Made by a program: the position numbers and the translations under genes. This document shows, piece by piece, positions 1-8,000 of a DNA stretch of 8,174 nucleotides. The stretch's first letter is position 1. Each line of letters begins with the position of its first letter. The stretch is taken from contig JAIDBM010000200.1 in NCBI GenBank assembly GCA_029056365.1, forward strand, positions 1 to 8,174. Direction: 5' to 3'. This stretch comes from Muribaculaceae bacterium. GTDB taxonomy: Bacteria; Bacteroidota; Bacteroidia; Bacteroidales; Muribaculaceae. Under the pieces are notes generated by a model. It was not told where the DNA came from, ran no database searches, and saw only the letters and a program-made list of their open reading frames with translations.

Positions 1-2
1 GC

Positions 3-1025
3 ATATTCCCGTCGCTGGTTTTCTTCTGGTTTCTGATATTCTCTGTACCCACAGGCATGCTGATGAACAGAATCGGACGCAAGAAAACCGTTCTGCTGTC
101 GCTGGCTGTAACTTTCCTGTCGCTGCTGATTCCTCTCTTCGGCGAAAGCTATATGATAATGCTGCTTGCCTTCTCATTCCTCGGAATCGGCAACGCCATA
201 ATGCAGACCTCGCTCAACCCACTTGTAACCAATCTGATAAGTAGCGACAAACTGGCCTCCACCCTTACATTCGGACAGTTCGTAAAAGCCATCGCCTCAT
301 TCTCGGCCACAATAATCGCACCGTGGGGAGCAGCGACTGCCATGATGACCTTCGGCCTCAACTGGCGTATACTGTTCCTGATCTACGCTGTAATCTGCCT
401 GTTGTCTCTGGCCGCACTCGGCGCCACACCGATTCATGAAGACAAACCCGACAAAGCCTCCGGCATAGGCGAATGCGTAAAGCTTCTCGGACGCCCGTTC
501 ATCCTTCTTTGCTTCATCGGCATCATGTGCCATGTAGGAATAGATGTGGGCACAAACACATACGCGCCTAAAGTAATCAGCGAGCGTCTGGCTCTTGACC
601 TCAACGAAGCCATTTTCGGTACAACGGTTTATTTCATCTGCCGTACCGCAGGATGCTTCCTCGGCGCGTTCATACTGCGAATGATGCCCGCCAGACAGTT
701 CTTTGCCATCAGCGTGGTTCTTATGGCCGTCGGCATGGCGATACTGATGGTAAGCCACGACCTCACAATGCTGTTCACCGGAATCGGTCTGATAGGCTTC
801 GGCAACTCCAACATATTCTCTGTGGTATTCTCTCAGGCTCTTATTGCGGCGCCTGACGAGCGCAACGAAGTTTCCGGACTCATGATCATGGGTCTGTTCG
901 GCGGCACTGTGTTTCCGCTTGCCATGGGAGCTGCCGCCGGCGCCATCGGCCAGATTGGCTCAATTATCGTTATGTCGGCAGGCGTTCTTTATCTGTTCGC
1001 ATACACCTTGAAAATAAAAAAATAA
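3..1025 (+). CDS. MFS sugar permease, FucP-like, probable fructose importer (5' partial)
   Basis: This is probably an inner-membrane proton-coupled monosaccharide importer that brings fructose into the cytoplasm. The frame is open to the left edge, giving 340 visible residues. The first ATG, at 57, is not the start: it lies inside the conserved loop after TM2, where the MFS motif A can be read as GMLMNRIGRKK (visible residues 18-28). I count about eleven hydrophobic segments, fitting TM2 to TM12, with a charged central loop around residues 142-155 (IHEDKPDK). Only TM1 and the N-terminal tail, roughly 45 residues, seem to be missing. The late segment GNSNIFSVVFSQAL resembles the conserved NS-x-F-x-x-x-FS region of the fucose/glucose/galactose permease (FucP/GluP) family. 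The protein ends LKIKK. The fructokinase follows after 58 bp, so the two are probably co-transcribed and coupled in function. The family is well supported; fructose as substrate is inferred from context. Confidence 0.85.
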   Translation: MFPSLVFFWFLIFSVPTGMLMNRIGRKKTVLLSLAVTFLSLLIPLFGESYMIMLLAFSFLGIGNAIMQTSLNPLVTNLISSDKLASTLTFGQFVKAIASFSATIIAPWGAATAMMTFGLNWRILFLIYAVICLLSLAALGATPIHEDKPDKASGIGECVKLLGRPFILLCFIGIMCHVGIDVGTNTYAPKVISERLALDLNEAIFGTTVYFICRTAGCFLGAFILRMMPARQFFAISVVLMAVGMAILMVSHDLTMLFTGIGLIGFGNSNIFSVVFSQALIAAPDERNEVSGLMIMGLFGGTVFPLAMGAAAGAIGQIGSIIVMSAGVLYLFAYTLKIKK

Positions 1026-1065
1026 AAAAACATAGAGCGTCCGCACAATTACTGTGCGGACGCTC
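1024..1065 (-). terminator. Perfect 13-bp hairpin with minus-strand terminator geometry between permease and fructokinase
   Basis: Positions 1035-1047 and 1053-1065 are perfect inverted repeats (GAGCGTCCGCACA and its complement) around a 5-nt loop, ATTAC. On the + strand the hairpin is followed by CGAAAACCC, with no T-run, so it does not look like an intrinsic terminator for the permease. Read on the minus strand, it is followed by TATG and then seven T residues (complement of 1024-1030), which is terminator-like. On the + strand mRNA the hairpin ends 18 nt before the fructokinase ATG. It could instead protect the permease mRNA 3' end, act as an RNA processing point, or tune kinase translation. 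The structure is directly visible; its role is unknown. Confidence 0.6.
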
Positions 1066-1083
1066 CGAAAACCCTGATAAATC

Positions 1084-1968
1084 ATGAAAGACCTTGTAGT
1101 AGGCATGGGCGAAGCCCTGTGGGACATGCTCCCCGAAGGAAAAAAGATAGGCGGCGCACCGGCGAATTTCGCCTATCACGTAAAGCAGTTCGGACTCGAC
1201 AGCTGTGTGATAAGCGCTGTAGGCAACGATGACCTTGGCAACGAGATTATCGACAATTTCGATAAAAAAGGACTCAACCACAACATCGAGCGCGTGGCAT
1301 ATCCCACCGGAACCGTACAGGTGGAAATCGACCAGGCCGGAGTACCCCAGTACGACATCAAGGAAAACGTGGCATGGGACAACATACCCTACACCGCCAA
1401 AATCGAAAGCATAGCCGAAAGAACCCGTGCGGTATGTTTCGGCTCACTGGCCCAGCGCAACGTGGTGTCGCGCAACACCATCAACCGCTTCCTCGACGCA
1501 ATGCCCGAAAGTACTGAGAATCTTGTGGTATTCGATGTGAATCTGCGTCAGGGTTTCTATAACAAGGATATTCTGTGCAACTCAATGAAACGCTGCAATA
1601 TCCTGAAAATAAACGATGAGGAACTTGTTACCGTAAGCCGCATGTTCGGCTATCCCGGCATCGACCTTCAGGACAAATGCTGGATTCTCCTTGGCAAATA
1701 CAACCTGAAGATGCTCATTCTCACCTGCGGCATCAACGGCAGCTACGTGTTCACTCCAGGCAATGTTTCGTTTCAGCCGACACCCAAGGTAGAAGTCGCC
1801 GACACCGTAGGCGCAGGCGACTCATTCACCGCCGCTTTCATATCATCGATACTGCTTGGACTGCCGGTAGCCGAAGCACACCGCAAAGCCGTAGAGACAT
1901 CGGCTTTTGTATGCACCCAGGCCGGAGCAATGCCCGAACTCCCGGAGTCAATCACAGGCAAGTCGTGA
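1084..1968 (+). CDS. Fructokinase, PfkB/ribokinase family
   Basis: This cytoplasmic kinase of 294 residues is the usual length for the PfkB family and is predicted to make fructose 6-phosphate from fructose and ATP. The N-terminal PfkB signature is present as GGAPANFA (residues 23-30), the sugar-binding region. DVNLRQGFY (151-159) and KINDEEL (175-181) match conserved fructokinase segments. The C-terminal signature DTVGAGDSFTAAF (240-252) holds the anion hole and the catalytic base, Asp246. All key residues are intact. The ATG at 1084 places the beta-strand VVGMGEALWDM correctly at the N-terminus, and no good alternative start exists; no Shine-Dalgarno is visible, as is common in Bacteroidota. 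It follows the permease by 58 bp, with a hairpin but no obvious promoter between, and is closed by a strong terminator at 2035-2070. Other PfkB sugar kinases are possible, but the motifs and neighbours favour fructose. Confidence 0.9.
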   Translation: MKDLVVGMGEALWDMLPEGKKIGGAPANFAYHVKQFGLDSCVISAVGNDDLGNEIIDNFDKKGLNHNIERVAYPTGTVQVEIDQAGVPQYDIKENVAWDNIPYTAKIESIAERTRAVCFGSLAQRNVVSRNTINRFLDAMPESTENLVVFDVNLRQGFYNKDILCNSMKRCNILKINDEELVTVSRMFGYPGIDLQDKCWILLGKYNLKMLILTCGINGSYVFTPGNVSFQPTPKVEVADTVGAGDSFTAAFISSILLGLPVAEAHRKAVETSAFVCTQAGAMPELPESITGKS

Positions 1969-2034
1969 AATTTATCCGGCTTAGCTTATATACGATATAG
2001 AAATCTCTAACTAAAAAACCATTTACAAGTCCTT

Positions 2035-2070
2035 AAAAACGCTGTGCCGATGATGGCACGGCGTTTTTTT
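2035..2070 (+). terminator. Rho-independent terminator after the fructokinase gene
   Basis: Arms 2035-2048 and 2055-2068 form a 14-bp stem (AAAAACGCTGTGCC with GGCACGGCGTTTTT, one G-U wobble) around a 6-nt loop, GATGAT. The 3' arm runs into seven T residues at 2064-2070. It lies 66 bp after the kinase stop and just before the regulator promoter, so it separates the permease-kinase transcript from the regulator gene. The A-run in the 5' arm could let it work on both strands. Confidence 0.9.
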
Positions 2071-2090
2071 AAGTGTATTCGGCAAAAAGT

Positions 2091-2122
2091 TTTTAAAATC
2101 TAAACATAATTTTGTAACTTTG
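2091..2122 (+). promoter_or_regulatory. Probable Bacteroidales promoter of the HTCS gene
   Basis: TAACTTTG at 2115-2122 matches the Bacteroidales -7 consensus TAnnTTTG exactly. About 20 bp upstream there is only a T-run (2090-2094) as a weak version of the -33 TTTG element. Transcription would start at about 2126-2130, giving a leader of only about 13-17 nt before the ATG at 2143. The element lies just after the kinase terminator, so the regulator probably has its own transcript. Confidence 0.65.
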
Positions 2123-2142
2123 TGCAATTAGAGCCTTGCCAG

Positions 2143-4839
2143 ATGAAAAACCTGTACATTCGCGCATTGTTATTATTATTTACGCTTCTTATAATAAGCG
2201 GTTGCGCCAAGAAACCAAAACTCGACATTGCCGTTTCACAGTGCAGCGGCGGCGAATGGCGCGAGACCATGAACAACGAGATGAAACGCGAAGTGCTGTT
2301 CAACGACGACTTCGACATCAATCTCAATATCACCGACGCCTGCGACAACGTGCAGAAACAGATCGAAGACCTGCGCAAGCTCGCCGCTACCCGTCCGGAC
2401 GTACTTCTTGTAGCACCGGCGGTAGCCGATTCGCTGGCTGATGTAATATCGGAAATACACGACAGCGGCATACCTGTGATTGTATTCGACCGCGATGTTC
2501 CCGGAGCGTCATACACCGCATTCATCGGGGCCGACAACACGGAAATAGGCCGTCAGGCCGCAAGATACGCCCGCGCGAATATCAACGGACATATTTATGC
2601 GCTGGAAATTACGGGCGACATGAACTCTACTCCGGCCCAGCAACGCGCCGAAGGTTTCAGAACCATGGCCGACTCCCTGCCCGATTTTACAATAGTAGGC
2701 TCATACGATGCCATGTGGCGTGCCGAAACAAGCCAAATCATTACCGACTCTGTGCTAAGACTTCATCCGGAAATAAATATGATTTTCGGGCATAACGACC
2801 CCACTGCCGAACTCGCGGCGGCTGCGGCCGACTCTCTCGGCATGCGCGGCCATATCCTGGTAACAGGCGTTGACGGAGCACCTTCGTTCGGTTTACGTAT
2901 GCTTGAAGGCGGTCGTATCGATGCCTCTATTCTTTATCCTACCCTCGGCCACGAAACCATGAATCTGGCCATAGACGCAGCACTGAACAAAGATATTTCA
3001 CCTCGCTACAATATCAAAGACCTCCCGGCCATCGACAAATCGAATGTAGTCCTCTACCTGACCCACTATCGAACACTGTTGAACGAAACCGGCAAAATAG
3101 TAGACATCAAAAACACCTTCGACAAAGTATATCAGCAACATAACATCCAAAGCGCTCTGCTTTGGGCTGCCATTGCAATTGTATTGCTACTGTCGGCGCT
3201 GCTTATATATATATGGAGGTCGTACAAAGAACGCAAACTGCTCCATGCCAGGCTCGAAGCCGCAACAAAGGCTAAAGTGGCATTTTTCACCAACGTAAGC
3301 CACGACCTGCGAACTCCTCTCACCATGATCGGCACAGCCATCGACCGCATCGGCGAACACGCCTCTCTTGATGCATCCGACTCCTCCCTGCTGCGTCTGG
3401 CCCGCAAAAACTCACGGATACTCACCCGGCTTATAAACCAGATTCTCGATTTCAACAAATACGAGAACGAGCAACTTACCCTGCGTCTGAGCAATACCGA
3501 CATACATGAATTCATCGAAGAAATGAAACAGATTTTCTCTTCGGCAATAACATCGCGCGGAATCGTTTTCAAGGTCGACAACGCCATTCCATACGGAATG
3601 CACAGCGCCATAGATGTGGAGAAAACCGAACGGATCCTGTTCAACATATTGTCGAACGCCATGAAATTCACGCCGCCCAACGGCTCAATCACCCTCTCGG
3701 CATCGATATGTGAATCCGATATCAGATTCTCCATAAACGACACCGGACGCGGCATGACCGATGACGAGCTGTCGGGACTGTTCGAACGCTTCAGACACAG
3801 CCGTGAATCGAACTACAACGGCTCGGGCATAGGTATGTCTATTGCAAAGGCATTCGTTGACTTGCAAGGGGGTACGATACAGGCCTCAAGCAAACTCGGC
3901 ACTGGCACACAGATTATATTTTCTCTGCCTGTGCGTTCTGCCGACACTGCCACCGGAACGGGCGATGATGCGATTCGTCTCGACAGAGATTCCGCCGAGG
4001 AAGAACTAAACGATATCGACATGCAGACCGCTACCGAACCCGACTGCAACGAAAGCATGATTCTTGTTGTGGACGACAATCCCGACATTCGGGCACTGCT
4101 TACCAACATTCTTGGCAATGAGTACCGTGTGCTACGAGCTTCCTCCGGAACTCAAGGTATCAAAATGGCCAGCCGATACATCCCCGACGCAATAATATGC
4201 GACATCATGATGCCTGATATCGATGGCCTTGAAGTTTGTCGCAGACTCAAAAACGAAACCGCCACATCACACATTCCGGTGATAATGCTCACTGCATGCT
4301 CCAACGACCGCAAACGTATCGAAAGCTATAACTCAGGGGCCGACGCGTATCTGAACAAACCATTCGACAAAGACACACTTACCGCTCTTATTGCCTCTAT
4401 TCTTGAAAACAGACAGCGTGCGCAAAAATCAAGAATCGGCGCATTGTCTGCGTCTGTGCCGCCCGGCAAAACCACTGACGATGCTCTTGCTCCGAACACC
4501 GATGTCGACAACGAATTTTACCGTCGCCTCCTTGAGGTCCTCGAACCGAATATCGGAAACTCCGCGCTGTCGATTGATGATCTGAGCGAACTCATGCACA
4601 TGGACCGCACCCAGCTGTACCGCAAAATCAAAGCTACCACAAACTGCGCTCCATCGGAACTTGTTCGAATGATACGCCTCAAAAAAGCACGGCATCTGCT
4701 CACCACAACCGAAATGCCGGTAAAAGACATCGCTGCGGCTACCGGATTTGCATCGCATGCCTATTTCACAAAATGCTTCCGCATGTTCTTCGGCGAGACT
4801 CCGGCCAATGCCCAACGGCGCACCTCTAAAATAAAATAA
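2143..4839 (+). CDS. Hybrid two-component system regulator with periplasmic sugar-binding sensor (BT1754-like)
   Basis: This membrane protein of 898 residues joins sensor, histidine kinase, receiver and DNA-binding domain in one chain. Domains in order: signal sequence with lipobox-like ISGC (Cys21); type I periplasmic-binding-protein sensor, about 26-320, with likely ligand segments SQCSGGEWR (32-40), FDRD (115-118), HND (217-219) and GVDG (242-245); transmembrane helix, about 337-358; HisKA with phospho-accepting His387 in FTNVSHDLRTPL; HATPase with N-box Asn501/Asn505, G1 DTGRGM (533-538) and G2 GSGIGM (560-565); receiver with Asp644/Asp645, phospho-accepting Asp687, Thr717 and Lys739; C-terminal AraC-type double helix-turn-helix, about 805-890. 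All catalytic residues are present. I chose the ATG at 2143: the in-frame GTG at 2122 lies in the promoter and would put seven extra residues before the signal sequence. Most HTCS sensors are beta-propellers; the sugar-binding type is known for the fructose sensor BT1754. Predicted role: sense periplasmic fructose and activate susC. Confidence 0.93.
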   Translation: MKNLYIRALLLLFTLLIISGCAKKPKLDIAVSQCSGGEWRETMNNEMKREVLFNDDFDINLNITDACDNVQKQIEDLRKLAATRPDVLLVAPAVADSLADVISEIHDSGIPVIVFDRDVPGASYTAFIGADNTEIGRQAARYARANINGHIYALEITGDMNSTPAQQRAEGFRTMADSLPDFTIVGSYDAMWRAETSQIITDSVLRLHPEINMIFGHNDPTAELAAAAADSLGMRGHILVTGVDGAPSFGLRMLEGGRIDASILYPTLGHETMNLAIDAALNKDISPRYNIKDLPAIDKSNVVLYLTHYRTLLNETGKIVDIKNTFDKVYQQHNIQSALLWAAIAIVLLLSALLIYIWRSYKERKLLHARLEAATKAKVAFFTNVSHDLRTPLTMIGTAIDRIGEHASLDASDSSLLRLARKNSRILTRLINQILDFNKYENEQLTLRLSNTDIHEFIEEMKQIFSSAITSRGIVFKVDNAIPYGMHSAIDVEKTERILFNILSNAMKFTPPNGSITLSASICESDIRFSINDTGRGMTDDELSGLFERFRHSRESNYNGSGIGMSIAKAFVDLQGGTIQASSKLGTGTQIIFSLPVRSADTATGTGDDAIRLDRDSAEEELNDIDMQTATEPDCNESMILVVDDNPDIRALLTNILGNEYRVLRASSGTQGIKMASRYIPDAIICDIMMPDIDGLEVCRRLKNETATSHIPVIMLTACSNDRKRIESYNSGADAYLNKPFDKDTLTALIASILENRQRAQKSRIGALSASVPPGKTTDDALAPNTDVDNEFYRRLLEVLEPNIGNSALSIDDLSELMHMDRTQLYRKIKATTNCAPSELVRMIRLKKARHLLTTTEMPVKDIAAATGFASHAYFTKCFRMFFGETPANAQRRTSKIK

Positions 4840-4870
4840 GAGTATTTTTATACTCAAACACCCGCATATG

Positions 4871-4933
4871 CACTCTCGGTTCATCCGACATATCTATTTG
4901 CCTGAGCTATAGTATTCACACTCTCGTTACATC
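4871..4933 (+). repeat. 15-bp direct repeat upstream of susC, candidate HTCS operator
   Basis: CACTCTCGGTTCATC at 4871-4885 recurs as CACTCTCGTTACATC at 4919-4933, identical at 13 of 15 positions and starting 48 bp apart. Both copies lie in the 217-bp gap between the regulator and susC, at roughly -155 and -107 from the predicted susC transcription start. AraC-type output domains of HTCS proteins are known to bind direct repeats upstream of their target susC promoters, so this is a reasonable operator candidate. The match is seen by eye; binding is inference. An 8-bp palindrome, GCATATGC, abuts the first copy at 4864-4871. Confidence 0.45.
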
Positions 4934-5011
4934 AGTTATAAAAATGCGTGTAATGCACCGTTTTTTATATTCTGCAACCCATTTTTAATATATCGGCACA
5001 CCATTTCACGA

Positions 5012-5019
5012 TAAATTTG
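5012..5019 (+). promoter_or_regulatory. Probable -7 element of the susC promoter
   Basis: TAAATTTG matches the Bacteroidales -7 consensus TAnnTTTG. No TTTG is seen at the -33 position (about 4988-4993 reads ATATAT), which fits a promoter that needs an activator such as the neighbouring HTCS. Transcription would begin near 5024-5028, leaving an A-rich leader of about 30 nt without a Shine-Dalgarno sequence before the ATG at 5057. Confidence 0.55.
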
Positions 5020-5056
5020 CGGTACAAAAATTCAATATAAACCTCAAACATAAATC

Positions 5057-8000
5057 ATGAAGAAACGACTATTGTCGGCACTGATGCTTGTATGGATTGC
5101 ATTCAGTGCCATCGCACAGACTGCCATAATACATGGCACTGTACTGTCGAAAACCGATGGCGAACCGCTGATCGGTGCGATTGTCAGCCTTAAGGACGGA
5201 GGAGCTGCCACAGACACCGACCTTGACGGCAAATTCGAAATAAAGGCCGCACCCGGTTCCAAACTTGTATTCAGCTACATGGGTTTCCAGAGTATCACGC
5301 TCGATGCCTCCGATGGCATGGTTGTTCATATGGCCGAAGACTCAGAACTGCTCGATGAAGTGGTTGTGGTTGGATATTCCGTACAGAAAAAAGCCGACCT
5401 CACCGGTTCTATCTCGGTTGTAAACACAAAAGTGCTTGAAACCACTCCCGACACCGACCCTATGAGGGCCCTCCAGGGAAAGGTGCCCGGCATGACTGTA
5501 GGAGCAACCGGCTCTCCATCCGGCGCAGGAACCGTGAGAATCCGCGGTATCGGTTCGTTCAACGCCTCACAGGATCCTCTGTTTGTAATCGACGGAGTGC
5601 CTACCACTGCCACTTTGAATTCGCTCAACATGAACGACATCGAATCGATGCAGGTGCTCAAGGACGCGGCATCGGCCTCGATTTATGGCAGCCGTGCCGC
5701 AAACGGCGTGATTATCATTACAACGAAAAAAGGAAAGAATAACGGCGACTCTCGAATCAATGTGGATTTCTCGGCTAATCTTACCGCTCAGTTCTACACA
5801 TCACAGTCGACCATGAAACTGTGCAACACGCAGGAATACGCCACTGCCATGGCTCAGGCAGCTCTGAACGACGGCATGGATCCGGTGGTATACGCCTCGA
5901 ACTACGGTCTGAACCTCAACGCATCGGCCGGACTGCCGATTACCGTATACGACCCACGCACCGGCGGATATGTCAACTACAATGTCAACGGCCTGTACGA
6001 CGGAATGATAAACAACAAGCGAACCATGCGATGCTCAAACACCGACTGGCTCGATGCCATAACCCGTACCGGCTTTTCACAGAACTACAATCTGCAGCTA
6101 TCCAAAGCCACCGACAACAGCACGTCTCTGTTCTCATTCGGCTATAAAAGCAACAGTGGCATAGTGAAATACACCAACTTCGAAAACCTGTCGGTTCGTC
6201 TGAACAACTCTTACAATGTGTTCAAATGGCTCACCGTTGGAGAAAACTTCACTCTGACATACACCAGGCAGGTTGACTCCGCCCCGATGGAAAACGCACT
6301 CAAGATGGCGCCCACTGTTCCGCTTTATGAAAACGACGGCACCACTTTCGCCGGACCGGTCGGAGGCATGAGCGACCGTCAGAACCCGCTCCGCGAAATT
6401 TACTACAACCGCGACAACGCTCTGAAGGTGTGGCGTATATTCGGCAACGCATATATCGATGTAAAACCTTTCAAAGGCTTTGTTTTCCGTTCGAACTTCG
6501 GCCTTGACTACGATGCAGCCTTTATCCACTCATATAATTACACTTTCCACAGCGATATCGTGAACAACGACATCGCGTCCACAACACTCTCTCAGGCAAA
6601 CGACAGCAAGTGGACATGGACCAACACAGTGAACTACAACTTCAACCTCGGTGAAAACCATAACTTCCAGCTTCTCGGGGGCATGGAACTGTTCCGCCAG
6701 ACTCGTGTTGACTTCTCGACCTACAACGAAGACTTTGCCATCGAGACACCCGACTATATGTGGCCCGACGCCTCCACCGGAGTTGAGAAAGGCACCGGCA
6801 ACCAGTCGAGCTACGCACTGGTGTCGTTCTTCGGCAAAATCGACTACAACTGGCGCGACCTGCTTCTGGCATCGTTCACTCTGCGCCACGACGGCAGCTC
6901 GCGTTTCGGACGCAACAACCGCTACGGCACATTCCCCGCAGCCACACTCGGCTACCGCATCTCGCAACATATAAAACAACCCTGGCTCAACGAGCTTAAA
7001 CTGCGTGCAAGCTGGGGCAAGACAGGCAACCAGGCTATTTCAAACACTGCCCGCTATGCGCTCTATGTAGCCGATTACGGCAACGACCGTGTCACATCCA
7101 CCGCCTACGACCTCCTGCTTCAGCAGTCGGGCATATTCCCCTCGGGTTATCTGTGCTCGCAGGCTGCAAACGACAACATCAAGTGGGAGTCGACCACACA
7201 ATATAACGTGGGACTCGACTTCGGCCTGTTCAATCAGCGCCTGTTCGGTTCGGTCGACGGTTATATAAAGAACGTGGAAGACATGCTTGTGATTCCGGCC
7301 TATCTCGGTTCGATGGGCGAAGGCGGCGCCAGCTGGATGAACGGCCCGTCGCTGCGAAACTGGGGTATGGAATTCCTTGTAGGCTGGCGCGATGAACTGC
7401 CCTGCGGACTGGCATATTCAGTAACAGCCAACGCCGACTTCTACCGCAACCGCGTTACTTATCTGCCTGAGACAACCACAGGCTCATACGTGCACACTAC
7501 CACTGAAAATCTCGTTGAAAGCCGTAGGCCATACGGTTCGGTAGTCGGATACAAATGCATCGGACTGTTCCAGAGCCGCGAGGAAGTGCTCGCCTCCGGA
7601 CAGGAAAACGCCCGTGTAGGCGGCTTGAAATACGCCGACCTCAACGGCGACGGACGCATCACCGCCGACGACCAGACCTGGATACTCAGTCCGGTACCCG
7701 ACCTGAATTTCGGCATCAATGTAGAACTTCAGTACAAAGGCTTCGACTTCGCCATGTTCTGGCAGGGTGTGATAGGCCAGGACGTCTACAACAATCAGAA
7801 ATTCCAGACCGACTTCTGGAGCATCACCGATGCCGGCTCCAACAAAGGCAACCGTTTACTCGGTGCCTGGACTCCCGGCAATACATCATCGACCATCCCG
7901 GCACTTACTACCAGCAACACCGCCGATGAAGGCCGTGCATCGACCTACTACGTGGAAAACGGCGCCTATGGCAAGCTCCGCAGCCTGCAGCTCGGCTACA

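Noticed and set aside
57..59. ATG at 57 as the start of the permease
   Set aside because: It lies inside the MFS motif A loop, and the frame upstream encodes the TM2 helix and stays open to the left edge.
297..758. Minus-strand open frame of 153 codons opposite the permease
   Set aside because: The translation is rich in His, Cys, Glu and Ala with no domain-like pattern, and the + strand frame has clear transmembrane segments.
2122..2142. GTG start at 2122 for the regulator, adding seven residues
   Set aside because: The GTG begins with the last base of the -7 element TAACTTTG, so it would lie upstream of the predicted transcription start. The ATG at 2143 begins a proper signal sequence, MKNLYIRALLLL.
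4840..4855. Hairpin GAGTAT-TTTT-ATACTC right after the regulator stop
   Set aside because: The stem is only six mostly A-T pairs and has no T-run after it, so it is too weak to call a terminator.
4940..4966. A-run and T-run around GTGTAATGCAC as a terminator for the regulator gene
   Set aside because: Only a 4-bp inner stem forms, with a G-U pair and an unpaired internal loop before the A-T pairs. It is too unstable to support.
6134..6979. Two adjacent minus-strand open frames (131 and 149 codons) opposite susC
   Set aside because: They have no recognisable domain or signal sequence and lie wholly within a gene that reads cleanly on the + strand. Long antisense frames are expected from the codon bias.
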